Shown: positions 23,407 through 33,669, counted from the stretch's first letter. The stretch is DNA of 64,000 nucleotides from Nepenthes gracilis (GCA_033239525.1 BSYO01000024.1:1426001-1490000); one strand, 5' to 3'. Notes: generated from the sequence alone by a model not told the origin. Numbers and translations: made by a program.

Positions 23407-26091
23407 TCAAAAAAGAATTGTCTCACACAAACTCTGTCCAGGTTCCTTATTTGCCTGAGCTCCTTTCATTAAGCTTCGTATTTCCAGAACTTTTTCCCAC
23501 TGTCCCACGTCCGCGCAGATGTTTGACAAGGACGTCAAAGCTCCTGCATCAGAAGGCTCCAGCTCAAAAACCTTCCCGGCTGCTAGCCTTCCAAGTTCGA
23601 TATCTCCATGTACTTTGCAAGCAGCTAGCAGTGTTCCCCATATTAAAACATCAGGTTTAATCGGCATGTCATAAATAAACTTTTCAGCCTCTTTTAGTCT
23701 GCCAGCACGACCAAGAACATCAACCATACATGCATAGTGCCGATGACTGGGTTCAAGTCCATAGTCCTTGGACATTGAGTTAAGATGAAAATAACCTTCT
23801 TCAACCAAACCATTATGGCTGCAAGCAGACAAAACCCCAACAAAAGTTACAGAATCAGGTTTAATCCCCTCCTTCTTCATAAGTTCATAGTGTCCTAATG
23901 CTTCAGCGGCTTTCCCATGTTGTGCATAACTCATGATCATAGTTGTCCAACCAATCAAGTCAGGATTTATAATATTATCAAACGCTTTGCGGCAATCATC
24001 AATGCTTCCATATTTGGAATACATAGTGATAAGTGAGCTACCAACAGAAACTTCTGAATGTAAGGCTAATTTCATGGTGAGAGAATGCAACTGAGTTCCG
24101 ATGCTCCTGTTATTTAGTACTGCAACAGCCTTAAGAACAGAAGAAATTGTGTAGGAATCAATTTCCAGCTCAGCCATCAACATTTCACAGAACAGACATA
24201 GTGCCTCTTCAACGTATCCATTTTGGGCATACCCAGAAACCAAAGCGGAGCATGAGAACTGATCCTTGTGGGATATCACATCAAAAACCTTTCTTGCCAA
24301 TTCTAAATCACCACATTTTGAATATGCATTAATAAGGGCACCACCAAGAAGATTGTCTCTGTCAATCCCTGCACGAACAGCATAAGCATGAACTTCATTA
24401 ACTTTTGGTAGGGTACCCAGAGTTGAAAATGAAGTCAAAACTCCAGTAAGAGCCTTCTGATCAGGACTAATTTCTGCACACAGCATCTCTCTGAACAACT
24501 GGATAGCTTCATCTGCACATCCATTTTCTGAAAAACCTGAAATCATTGAGGCCCATGAAACAATGTCTTTTTCTGGGATTTGCTCAAAGACATTGTACGA
24601 TTCCTTCAAACTCCTACACTTGGAGTACATTGTGAACAATGAGCTACATACAGAGATGTCCGCAATCAATCCAGTTTTAAGTGTATATGAATGGATCTGT
24701 TTCCCCAGGCCTAGGCAATCCACGATACTCAAAATGCTAGAGGTACAAAATTTATCAGGTTTCAGACCCTTCTGAGACATTGCACAAAACAATTCAATTG
24801 CTCTATCTGAATTTTGATTTTGAGCAAAAGCAGATATTGTGACCGCCAATAAACTTACATCCTCCACAGTTCCCTTTTCCAAGAACAACTTTTCAAATAA
24901 ATCAGCTGCTTCTAATTTCGAATACATGTTAATCAAAGAAGCCCTCACAGCGGAATCCATGGAGAATCCAGATTTTATAGTCCATGAATGTAGTTCACCA
25001 GCGAGTTTTGGCATCGACAACTTGGTACAAGCAGTGATTATACTGGTAACAGTATAGTTGTTAATTTCATCCCCTAATTTTCTCATTTCTCTGAAAAATT
25101 GAAATGCGGAAACATTGTCACCCTTATGAACAAGGCCAGAAATGAATGCAGTCCATAAGACTACATTGCAGAATGGCATCCTCAAGAATTTCTTAGTGGC
25201 TTCTTCCATATCTCCACATTTGGCATACAAATCAACTATAGAAGTTCCTACAAAAGCATCTTGCCCTACGCCATATTTAATCACTAATCCGTGAATCACA
25301 TTGCCCAAATCACTCTGTTCAAGAGCCGCACAAGCAGTCAAAGTGCTTGAAAAAGTAAAACTATTTGGAACTAAAGACCCATGAAACATTTGACTAAAGA
25401 GATTTAAGGCAAACCAATTGTCTCCGCATTTTATTGCTCCGGAAATTATGCTATTCCAACAAGCCACATTTTCATCACAAGGACAATCATGGAACACCCT
25501 TAGAGCATCCTCAAGGCCACAACTTCTAGCAAACAGATCTATTATTCCAGCCCGTACATAACCGTTAGAAGAGAACCCATTTTTCAACGAAACGCAATAA
25601 ACCAACTCACCATACAGCATTGACCCCAAAACATTGCAAGCTGACAGAACGCTTCCATAAGTATACTGGTTAGGAACAAACCCCAACGAGTGCATTCTGC
25701 CGAAGTATCGCCATGAATCTTCAAACAGGAAATTTTGATTGAGGCCTGAAATTGCAATGTTCCATGAAACAATATTTGGGTGGGGAATTTCATCGAATAG
25801 GCGGAGTGCATCACCAATGGCTGACAATTTAGAGTACCAATCAGTCAAAGAATTTGCAATAAATACATCAGTATGTAAGAGAGCTACTTTGATCAAATGT
25901 GCGTGTAAAACTCTCGTGCCTCCAATCGTAAACCTTTTCGTTTTTGTCTCTTGGGTGAAAATATGAAAAGGGTCAACCCGAGTGCAAATTTTGACACCTT
26001 CTACATTAAGATTTGAAGGGTTGTCAGCAACGGCAAGGGAAGTAGTGAATCTGAGAGAAAAAAACACTGAGTTTGTGGTAAATTTTTTCAT
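23407..26091 (-). CDS. OTP87: E-type pentatricopeptide repeat protein, OTP87-like organelle RNA-editing factor
   Basis: A sequence-specific RNA-binding protein of the PLS class. In Arabidopsis the protein it resembles (At1g74600) is a mitochondrial C-to-U editing factor for nad7 and atp1 transcripts. The single exon encodes 894 residues, close to the Arabidopsis length as I recall it. The N-terminus (MKKFTTNSVFFSLRFTTS) is basic and rich in Ser/Thr, as in an organelle targeting peptide. From about residue 58 there are roughly twenty PPR motifs, for example VVSWNIAISGLNQN and DIVSWASMISGFSENG. From about residue 814 (DVLIWGTLLAAC) comes the E region, with LSNICADVGQWEKVLEIRSL; there is no DYW deaminase domain, so a partner would supply the deaminase. 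Intact, intronless, no in-frame stops. The start is the first ATG of a long open frame. Assignment to OTP87 rests on length, domain layout and nearness to NRP. Confidence 0.85.
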   Translation of the reverse strand: MKKFTTNSVFFSLRFTTSLAVADNPSNLNVEGVKICTRVDPFHIFTQETKTKRFTIGGTRVLHAHLIKVALLHTDVFIANSLTDWYSKLSAIGDALRLFDEIPHPNIVSWNIAISGLNQNFLFEDSWRYFGRMHSLGFVPNQYTYGSVLSACNVLGSMLYGELVYCVSLKNGFSSNGYVRAGIIDLFARSCGLEDALRVFHDCPCDENVACWNSIISGAIKCGDNWFALNLFSQMFHGSLVPNSFTFSSTLTACAALEQSDLGNVIHGLVIKYGVGQDAFVGTSIVDLYAKCGDMEEATKKFLRMPFCNVVLWTAFISGLVHKGDNVSAFQFFREMRKLGDEINNYTVTSIITACTKLSMPKLAGELHSWTIKSGFSMDSAVRASLINMYSKLEAADLFEKLFLEKGTVEDVSLLAVTISAFAQNQNSDRAIELFCAMSQKGLKPDKFCTSSILSIVDCLGLGKQIHSYTLKTGLIADISVCSSLFTMYSKCRSLKESYNVFEQIPEKDIVSWASMISGFSENGCADEAIQLFREMLCAEISPDQKALTGVLTSFSTLGTLPKVNEVHAYAVRAGIDRDNLLGGALINAYSKCGDLELARKVFDVISHKDQFSCSALVSGYAQNGYVEEALCLFCEMLMAELEIDSYTISSVLKAVAVLNNRSIGTQLHSLTMKLALHSEVSVGSSLITMYSKYGSIDDCRKAFDNIINPDLIGWTTMIMSYAQHGKAAEALGHYELMKKEGIKPDSVTFVGVLSACSHNGLVEEGYFHLNSMSKDYGLEPSHRHYACMVDVLGRAGRLKEAEKFIYDMPIKPDVLIWGTLLAACKVHGDIELGRLAAGKVFELEPSDAGALTSLSNICADVGQWEKVLEIRSLMKGAQANKEPGQSLCETILF

Positions 26092-27255
26092 GGGTGAGAA
26101 AATTCATTAGTTTCTCTCAAAGCGAAGGCATTCAATAGTAACAATTTAGTTTGAAAGAGCGCGGGAGACCAACGTTAACGTGCTAGTGATCGACTTTAGT
26201 GGATATGATCATATAGTTATTCAATTTAATTAATAATTCACATTTATGTTTATGAGTATGTGCCAAATATATTTGACCAAAATCGAATTTATGATGAATT
26301 TGGGTCTAATCCAATCAAAAATTATAAATATTAAATACTGTAACTATCTTAAATTCTATTATTATGATCAAGAATCATAATATTATTCATTTACCATTAA
26401 AATTATATTAATATCTATTAATTTTTAAATATTCTTATTTAAAAATTAATATTTATATAAAAATATAAAAATATAATATATTTCATTTTTTTCTAAAAAC
26501 TTTATAATTTTTTAAATCTTTACTTCAAGAAAGTTATACCTTATAAAAATATATATATATAGTTTAGTGAGCTTTTTTTTTTTTTTAAGATCTTGACGTT
26601 TATCTAAAATATTAAATTTATATTGACAAAAATTTAAAATTTGAGCCAGACTAAGTCGGTCAACTATTTTAAAACTAGGTCCTTTTATAACATTTATATA
26701 TTTTGACCATAATATATAAAATTTTAAACCAGAAATATTGAACCAATTAAATGATCTGATCTTAATTAGATATAGTTCTAAAGTCAAGATGCAGAGCTCG
26801 TTCTAATGTTCGATTTTGAATTGAGAGCTTAAAAGTAGTTTACTATGTAAAGATTTAAAAATCATCTTAGCATTTCTATAACTTATAGAAATTTTCATGT
26901 CAATGCTATATAATAGTCTGAATTGAAATAAGACAGAATTAATAGAGAAAGGATAGAGAAAAATAGAGGGAGAATAACGAGAAGCAAGGTTGGGTAGAGA
27001 GAGAAAAGAAAATAAAAGAAGATGAGAGATTTAAAAGGGAGTCTAATCTCATGAAGGGACTAAAACTCATGTTGTCACTTCATTCATCAATGTATTGTTT
27101 ACAAGTAAAGATATTTATAGGCTAAGATCTTCCTTAACTTTTTTAACCATAATATCCTTTAAAAGTAGTAAACTCGTTTCCTTTATTGGCTATTCTTTAC
27201 TAGAACTATTATTTTCTAACTCGTTTCCTATTTAGTACTATTATTATCTATATAA
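26092..27255. other. OTP87 upstream region and AT-rich spacer
   Basis: The OTP87 promoter must lie just right of 26091; no distinctive box stands out. From 26.2 to 27.2 kb the sequence is AT-rich and non-coding, with a GAGAGA-rich patch near 26940-27010. Confidence 0.35.
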
Positions 27256-27261
27256 TAATAC

Positions 27262-27995
27262 TGTTGGGATCCAATCTACTATTTAAACCGTGAAAAAATA
27301 CACAATAATGCATGACAAGCACACAACAAGTATACACAATCGATAAACATATAATTTTTAAGTGAAAAACTCCCTTTTAAATGAGGGAGAAAACCACGAG
27401 ACTCAGGGTTTCAAAATATCTCAACTATATATTGTCTCGATTACATAAACCCCACATATAAAGTCAAATAACCTTATTTCAAAAAAAATCGTATAATAAA
27501 GAATACAAGATGAAAGAGAAGAAATAAAACCCGATAAATGTCCTTCTCAATAGTAAGAATAATATATCCACGGTCAACGGATATTAGAACCCAATTCGGA
27601 ACACAAACGAATTCACAAATCTTCATCTTCTCCTTTTTTTCTCTCTCTTTTTTTTTTCTTTTCTCTCTAAAAAATGGCGCTCAGATTGCAGAAATACAAC
27701 TCTAACACGTGTCAGCCATATTTTTATCCTACGGGTCACGCTTGAGCATCAGTTGGGCACAACTCCAGCATGGTGCTTCTGGAAATGGCACTCAAGCGCC
27801 CATGTTCTGGAAAACATGCATTGGTGGCACCTCGGGTGTGATGTTATCGGAAATAGCATCTCAGGGCTTCGTTATGCGTGCGAAAATACTCCTTATTCGT
27901 ACCACTAATTTGCACGATAAATGGGTATGAGCCCACACGAAATTAACTCATAATTAAACAAATACTCCCTTCATGAGGGCATCCTTGTCCTCAAG
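27262..27995 (-). mobile_element. LTR-like retrotransposon remnant
   Basis: The sequence runs from TGTTGGGATCCAATCTACTA through GTGAAAAACTCCC and a pyrimidine-rich block (27620-27670) to a region with GCACTCAAGCGCCC. At 27975-28000 the minus strand reads ATCCTTGAGGACAAGGATGC. This resembles the LEDK-type motif near the C-terminus of gypsy polyproteins, so at least the right part is probably a minus-strand gypsy end. The 4-kb element starting at 28120 lies directly beside it. Borders and family are uncertain. Confidence 0.35.
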
Positions 27996-28119
27996 GATGC
28001 GCTAATAGTTGTTCCATGGCTTGTATGTCCTAAAATAAGATTACAAATTTATAAATAAATCTAACCCTTGATTATAATATAATTGTACAAGTCTTGTATT
28101 AAATTTGTTGATGAAAATA

Positions 28120-28687
28120 TGATGCATGCACCGGTGGCGACACCTACGAGCAATGAAGAAGATGACGAAAGGAGAGGAGGAAACAAAGCAAACGAGGGGA
28201 GAATAGATGAAGAAGAAGGGGGAAGGGAGATTTGATAGAGAAAAAGAAAGAGAATGCGAAAGAAGGAGAGAAAATGAAAGAGAGGATGGGAGAAGATGAA
28301 TAGAGGCACAGAAGAGGAAGAGAAGAGACAAAGAGAGAGAGAGAGAACCACGAGGGATAGAATAGTAACAAAATTCAGTATCCTTCATTAATTGTAGCAG
28401 TCCCTAATATATAAATATATGGTATGTAATAAGTAACTGAAAGTGGTTATAGGGAAAAATAAAGAAAAACATAGCAAAAATAAAATTTAACAGAAAATAA
28501 GGCATGATATACTAATTATAATCTTAGAATTTTAAAGGAGGTCGAGTCAACTGGGCATTCCGTTGCGAAGGTAGTAGTTTGGCCGCTGGTGCCATTGGAA
28601 CCGATGCAGATGGATCTGGGCTTGGAACCGGTGTAGATGGTTGGAGCTGGGAGTGATAGTGGGCTTGGGTCAATAAGGCCCGCAATA
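28120..28687 (-). repeat. 3' LTR of the chimeric element
   Basis: 568-bp direct repeat of 31602-32140. It begins TGATGCATGC on the plus strand; its other end (GGCCCGCAATA) has lost the expected CA. It includes a GA-rich block (about 28190-28350). Confidence 0.8.
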
Positions 28688-28764
28688 TTATTGTCCCCAT
28701 CGAAAATAACTTTGTCCTCAATGTTAAATGAGGAAAAATTCTGGTAATTTCGGCAATTCTCCAA

Positions 28765-29290
28765 AAATTGATACCACAAATCAGACTGCAGCGGACCGCT
28801 TGGTAGTCTGCTAGTGACCCACACTGCCCCATAATTCCAACTTGAGCCACCTCCATAGCAACAATATCAGCTTGACCGCACTACAAAAAGACTTTAATTG
28901 CCAAATAGCTAAGGTTTTTGCTGGACTCCTCTATGCGCACAGCTCAGTACTTCCCTTTGTACTCATAGGGTACCTTTTTATACTCTATGTCAACAATTCC
29001 AAGTTTCAAAATATTTTGTTCCATGCCATTGTTGGCCGTGGCGCTCAAAGTTTTGCTACTTAGGACCAAGTCCGTGTTGCTAGTTGGGGTGAGAACAGTC
29101 AATACTACCTTGGTTGCTATTTTACCATAGAGGGCCCTATTTTTGCACCTTGTCCGGAAGCAAGCACCATAACCAGCACCGCCTTGATAAAGAGAAGAAA
29201 CAGCAGCAACAAGGTGTCCTCCATGGAAGCCCAAAGCCAAGGGACCGTACCCACATGCTCCGGCGTTGAGTGATGCCAACCCGAGCAGCC
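28765..29290 (-). pseudogene. Captured expansin-like A (EXLA) fragment
   Basis: Expansin-like A proteins are secreted relatives of wall-loosening expansins. The minus strand reads [36 protein letters not shown] and TNTDLV-like text (as [10 protein letters not shown]), then [20 protein letters not shown] stop follows, then VRIEESSKN, LSYLAIKVFL, stop, CGQADIVAMEVAQVG, NYGAVWVTSRLPSGPLQ. This covers the double-psi barrel and much of the C-terminal domain in the right order. The signal peptide is missing, a few residues are lost between VAQVG and NYGAVW, and two stops interrupt it. No intron is visible across this span, which would fit capture through a spliced RNA, but I cannot confirm the parent's introns. 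Its 3' end runs straight into the pol C-terminal remnant. Confidence 0.8.
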
Positions 29291-29539
29291 GATGGGGAAA
29301 ATCGGAGAGGTTGAAAGCCCTAAGAGTTAGTGGACAAATCAGCAAGTTGAGACGGAGGATGTTGATCCACAAGTAGATCAACAGGGTGCAACCCGAAACA
29401 GTTGGTAGTCTCTTTGTTGGAGGAGCTATCAAATGGGGCGGTGTAAGCTGGGGTGAAGAGTAAACAAGCACGGCAGTTCCGATTGTGGTTGTAGGTGCAA
29501 TCCTTTAAGATATAAGGAGCTGCTCCTGCAGTTGGGAAC

Positions 29540-29970
29540 CTCTGTGGTTATGATGAGGCCACTAAGCTATCACTAGCTACAGATAAGGGGAAGGGCCTCA
29601 TTGCAGTTGGAACCATTTGCAGACAGAATGCAAGCCGTTTGTGGCCCCTATTTAAAAAGGCCATAATCTTTGCTGTGGTACCCTTCCTAAAGTTGAGGAT
29701 TTGATGCATCCGAGAGAAATGCCTGTGTGTTTCTTGAGTAGAGTTTCCCGAAAGAAAGAAGAAAACAACCCCTTTTGTCGTTTGGAAATTTGTCCAGGTG
29801 ATAGGATCAATGAAGTGCTCCTAGCCTTTCTTAGCATGGTAGTAGGCAATGTGACTCTTGACAACGAGCAATAAAACACCCGGAACAATCCATTTTTCCA
29901 AATTCTCATGGGGTGGACTAGAACAACCCCAATTTTGTGGAAGTTTCTTGAATATATTTACAAGACTTGA
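29540..29970 (-). other. Unidentified, possibly coding insert inside the chimeric element
   Basis: One minus-strand frame gives coding-like text: KLPQNWGCSSPP, ENLEKWIVPGVLLLVVKSH, IAYYHAKKG, stop, EHFIDPITWTNFQTTKGVV. It has one stop and a hydrophobic segment. It lies between the expansin and E1 pieces and may come from a third captured gene. I cannot name a family. Confidence 0.3.
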
Positions 29971-30311
29971 AGAAATCTAAACTCCCTTTGGAACAGAGAA
30001 AGCAAGGCCCATTGCTTGGGTTAAATTACAACTTGTCATGCTGTAGTCATCTACATGATGGTAGGGATCATAGCTTCTGGGGCACTTCGGCTTCCCGAGC
30101 AAGTGATCCATCCTTGAGTCTTGCAGAATGCATTCATAAAAAGATAGTTTGCCTATACTCTGGGAAGCCTTTGAAGCACAATTTGATGGAATTGCAAGCT
30201 TTACTGTATAGGGTTGTAGATCCACAGAATGCATCTCACAGCTTATCATTGGACCCTGGGAGCACATATCTACATCCCTCGGAGCAAAATTGTGCTGCAA
30301 CAAAAAATTCA

Positions 30312-30459
30312 AAGTGGAAAGAGAATCCACAGAATCGAAGTAGAATGGAAAGAGTGGATGAAACTTTCCAACGCAAACCTTAACAACTTCCTGTCCAACA
30401 ATACTACCAAACATGGTAGCCGTGGGATTCAAAATAGCCCTTGCACCCAAGATGAAGTG
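30312..30459 (-). pseudogene. Captured fragment of ubiquitin-activating enzyme E1
   Basis: The minus strand reads [37 protein letters not shown] and [10 protein letters not shown]. This matches the segment of plant E1 (UBA1 type) around [19 protein letters not shown]. Only about 49 codons are recognisable out of an enzyme of roughly 1,080 residues, with no catalytic cysteine region. Similarity stops abruptly after DSVDSLST, where an acceptor-like TTTTTTGTTGCAG begins unrelated sequence that stays open to 29977. Confidence 0.7.
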
Positions 30460-31166
30460 TCAAAGTAAATTGTGGTCACTCTCTCCAAATCTTCTGTCAT
30501 CTTTTCTTCATCTGTACTTAAATTACAAAAGAAAAACATGCAAAAGAAACTTGAATTGAAACACCGTAGGCTGCTTCACTTGCATGATAATACCACCCGT
30601 CTCATATATACCATCATCAGTAGTATCTTTATTAAGAGTAAAAGAGTAGTAAGTTGTTAAAGTAAAAACATTCACAGAATTGTTCAGTTCTTGTAACGTT
30701 TAAGCAGAAGCAAGAGCTAAAGTTTTTCCCAGGCCATCATCTGAAAATACCATATCGCTGGATAGTTTTCGTAAATCCACAGGAACAAGAGTTGTCACTG
30801 ACTCCATACCAGTGAGAATAAAATTTTTGGTAAATAACAACGAAACTTCGGGCTTGAGTAAACTAAGATGGAAGGCGACTTGGACATTTGATTGGGCGTG
30901 ACGCATTACTAGTGGAATTTGAATAGGTTGGGGTAAATTGTCTGAGGTTGAAGTTGTAAACTGTGAGGAGTTAGAAGAACAGAGGAAGTTGCAGACGGCA
31001 AGGCCTAAGCAAGAGTCAGCCCTTTAGGCTTCGGCACCACAATAGATCCACCACTACTACTGACGCTCGATAACTTCACAGTCTCCTTTACCTTCTCAGC
31101 CAGTTCAGCACCGCCAATGTCCTTCTCAGATTCAGACGAGGATGCTTGTGGAGAGAGGGTTAGGGT

Positions 31167-31580
31167 TTACGTCAGCGTTTGAGGACTCATTCGACTTGCA
31201 TCCACTGTGTCCTCCACCAAATTTGTCATGCTGATGGCTACCGGTACTACGGGTAGTGAGATTGGTATGTCTGGTTGCGATGTGAGCAATAGGAGTAGGG
31301 TTTGCGGTGGAGGGTGAGAATCAGTGGGGGTGGAGGCTGCAAACGATGTAGAGGTGGATAGCAAAGGAAAATGTGATGACGACTGGCATTGTTGTTCAAT
31401 TTGGTTTAGGGAGTGAATGATTTCAGTGAGAGATTGTTGGATTTGTTCAATGATGGAAGCTTGGGCAATGATTTCTTTTTTGTGTTGTTGTACGGTCGCG
31501 GAGATCTCCTGCATTTCCTGTGAAAGCCCTGCGATGGAAGCTTTCAGAGCATTGTAGTGCATCGTCAAGTCCTCTTCCAT
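31167..31580 (-). CDS. Gag-like ORF of the chimeric LTR element (truncated)
   Basis: An ATG 21 nt after the 5' LTR opens a 137-residue frame beginning MEEDLTMHYNALKASIAGLS. It has a predicted coiled coil (heptad-like LSQEM, SATVQQHKKEI, IIEQIQQSLTEI, about residues 15-60) followed by a Ser/Thr/Pro-rich tail. Position and the N-terminal coiled coil match gypsy gag proteins. It stops before any capsid core or zinc knuckle. The same open frame continues upstream into the LTR, but the ATG at 31580 is the natural start after the primer-binding site. Confidence 0.55.
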   Translation of the reverse strand: MEEDLTMHYNALKASIAGLSQEMQEISATVQQHKKEIIAQASIIEQIQQSLTEIIHSLNQIEQQCQSSSHFPLLSTSTSFAASTPTDSHPPPQTLLLLLTSQPDIPISLPVVPVAISMTNLVEDTVDASRMSPQTLT

Positions 31581-31601
31581 GTTTCTCAATGAAAGCACCA
31601 A

Positions 31602-32140
31602 TGATGCATGCACCGATGGTGACACCTGCGAGCAATGAAGAAGACGATGAAAGGAGAGGAGGAAACAAAGCAGACAAGGGGAGAATAAACGAAGAAGGGG
31701 GAGGGGAGATCTGATAGAGGGAAAGAGAGAGAATGCGGAAGAAGGAGAGAAAATGACAGAGAGGAAGGGAGAAGACGGACAGAGGCACAAAAGAGGAAGA
31801 GAATGGGACAGAGAGAGAGAGAGAGAACCATGAGGGAAAGAATAGTAATAGAATTCAGTATCCTTCATTAACTGTAGCAGCCCCTAATATATAGATATAT
31901 GGCCTGTAACAAGTAATTGAAAATGGTTATGGCTAAAAATTAAGAAAAACATAGTAAAAATAAAGTTAAACAGAAACCAGGGGATGATATGCTAATTATA
32001 ATCTTGGAATTTTAAAGGAGGTCGAATCAGCCGGGCACACCATCGCGAAGGTAGCAGTTCGGCCGCTAATGCCGTTGAAACCGGTGCAGATGGCTAGAGT
32101 TGGGAGTGATAGTGGGCCTGGGTCAATAAGGCCTGCAACA
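31602..32140 (-). repeat. 5' LTR of the chimeric element
   Basis: 539-bp LTR. On the minus strand it starts TGTTGCAGGCC and ends TGCATGCATCA. The primer-binding-site-like word TTGGTGCTTTCATTG follows directly (plus coordinates about 31587-31601). Confidence 0.8.
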
Positions 32141-32145
32141 AAATA

Positions 32146-32446
32146 TGGCCACTTTTGCTTGTAAGGTTAGAGGATGAAGATGTTGAATTTGTATGTGCTC
32201 TTTTGTTTTAGAAAGCTGGCCACAGTGGATTCATATATGTGACTTAGTTTGCTGCAGGATTTGAACTGATGATGTTGGCCTCTGGTGCAACCAGCTTGTA
32301 TAATCACATCTGTTTGATGAGATGAATTCCTATCTTTGTCAATTGCTGCATTGTTTCTTACTGGTTGTTGCTGGTGTGGAACAGTCTCAATGTCATTTTG
32401 TTGCTGTTGAGGCCGATCTGCAAACTGGTGGTGTGGTAATGTTGTT
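32146..32446 (+). other. Host sequence between two retrotransposons, possible terminal exon
   Basis: About 300 bp between the chimeric LTR element and the copia element. TTTGCTGCAG followed by an open frame (FELMMLASGATSLYNHIC, then LMR and a stop; about 32260-32322) looks like an acceptor and a last exon on the plus strand. I do not recognise the protein, and the upstream part would be separated by the 4-kb insertion. Weak evidence. Confidence 0.2.
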
Positions 32447-32451
32447 AGAAA

Positions 32452-32881
32452 TGTGGACGCTTCAGCCCCCGTCCCTGTTCTGCCGTTGCCATTTCCTCCG
32501 GTTCAGCCCGTTTCAGCCAATTCACCTTCAACGACGGATGATTACCTTCACCAGTTTTCCATTCATTGCTGAAGCATTAAAGTGGCCCATGTTAATGCTG
32601 ATAATTACCCATTATTGAGCCTCATTATCCTCGTTGAGGCTTTTCGGTGGTGATGAACGTTTGAGGCAATTAATGGAATTGCCTTATAAATTGAGGTAAT
32701 CTGTTTTGTCCCTACATCCCATTCTTACATATACACCATCTAGAAGTGAGAACGAGGGTCCAGAAACTCAAAACGTTGAAAATCAGATCCGGAGAAAATA
32801 GATGAGGCAAATGGCTGAAGGTATAAAACTCAATCCTTAATTCTGCTTTCGTGGTTATTTTTGCCACATTATATGCTTACA
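32452..32881 (+). repeat. 5' LTR of the copia element
   Basis: 430-bp LTR with a TATA-like CTTATAAATTGAGG near 32683-32696. It is followed at 32883 by the TTGGTATCAAAAG primer-binding site. Confidence 0.95.
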
Positions 32882-33149
32882 TTTGGTATCAAAAGAGGTA
32901 GCGCCCTCTGCCTTTGCCGTTCTGCCATTTTTTCGTTTTTGCCCGAAAATTAAAATTCTTAAAGTTTCTGTTTTTATTATGATTCGGTTACAATGAGCGC
33001 CGAAAATCGTTGGGAAATTCAATTTTCGACATTTTTATATATTTTTCATCAATTTTGTTGTTAACATGGCGTTGTTTTAATTGGGTCTGGAAAATGGGTC
33101 GAATCAGGCGTTGTCGGGTTCGGGAAAACTCGGCGAAGGTTGAACACGA

Positions 33150-33275
33150 CCTGAACGGCATCGTTTAACTGTTGCTACAGTTTCTAAACGGTGTCGTTTT
33201 GTCTTCGGTTATCAGTATCCTGAACGGCGTTGTTTTGTCTGTTGCTACAGTGTCAAAAACGACGTCGTTCTGCTA
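33150..33275 (+). repeat. Four spaced copies of an AACGGCGTCGTTTTG-like palindrome
   Basis: GAACGGCATCGTTTAAC (about 33153), AAACGGTGTCGTTTTG (about 33186), GAACGGCGTTGTTTTG (about 33232) and AAACGACGTCGTTCTG (about 33257). Each is a near-palindrome around a CGNCG core, interleaved with GTTGCTACAGT words. They lie in the copia leader. Confidence 0.7.
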
Positions 33276-33595
33276 CAGTGCATTTAAAAAAAATAAAAAA
33301 TAAAATGGTTTTGGACTTGGGCCGTTTTCGTTTGCGGCCCAAATCCCAAATCCCGCGTCCGCATTGGCCTTTCGGCGTCTCTGTAGCCGTTGGTGTGGTG
33401 GCCCGCTTGCATGCACAGGCCCATGCACCCTGGCCCATCACTGTAGCAATCCGAAAAATGAATTAAAACGTTGCATACGCGCAGCGGGCGGTTTTGAACG
33501 CGGGACGTCTGGGCTGAAGCCGAATTAACACTGCGCTGAACGCTCGGTTGGCATTTTTATGGACAGTTTAATTCCATTTATACATTTAGATAATA

Positions 33596-33596
33596 C

Positions 33597-33664
<68 letters not shown>
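33596..33664. repeat. (TA)n microsatellite
   Basis: About 34 uninterrupted TA dinucleotides inside the copia leader. Probably length-variable. Confidence 0.95.

Positions 33665-33669
<5 letters not shown>

Larger units (their letters stand above)
28120..32140 (-). mobile_element. Chimeric Ty3/gypsy-type LTR retrotransposon carrying host-gene fragments
   Basis: A complete element on the minus strand: two direct LTRs (28120-28687 and 31602-32140) flanked by a perfect 5-bp target duplication AAATA (28115-28119 and 32141-32145). Next to the 5' LTR is TTGGTGCTTTCATTGAG, a leader/primer-binding word seen in plant gypsy elements, followed at once by a gag-like ORF. Next to the 3' LTR is a remnant of the pol C-terminus (NIEDKVIFDGDNNI) and a purine tract. 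Protease, reverse transcriptase, RNase H and integrase are missing. In their place lie an E1 piece, unidentified sequence and an expansin-like A sequence. The LTRs differ from each other at many positions and by about 30 bp in length, so the insertion is not recent. Confidence 0.8.

Noticed and set aside
23418..25966. Plus-strand ORFs across the PPR gene
   Set aside because: Shadows of the 894-codon OTP87-like frame on the other strand.
28041..28388. Serine/leucine-rich minus-strand ORFs
   Set aside because: Translation of the GA/CT-rich part of an LTR; the same text reappears in the partner LTR at 31586-31868.
30700..30906. 68-codon minus-strand ORF with GLGKT, suggesting a helicase
   Set aside because: A single short motif match without any other helicase motif; not enough to name a function.
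32322..32618. 98-codon plus-strand ORF
   Set aside because: It runs across the target duplication into the copia LTR; a partly identical frame appears in the 3' LTR at 38400-38606.
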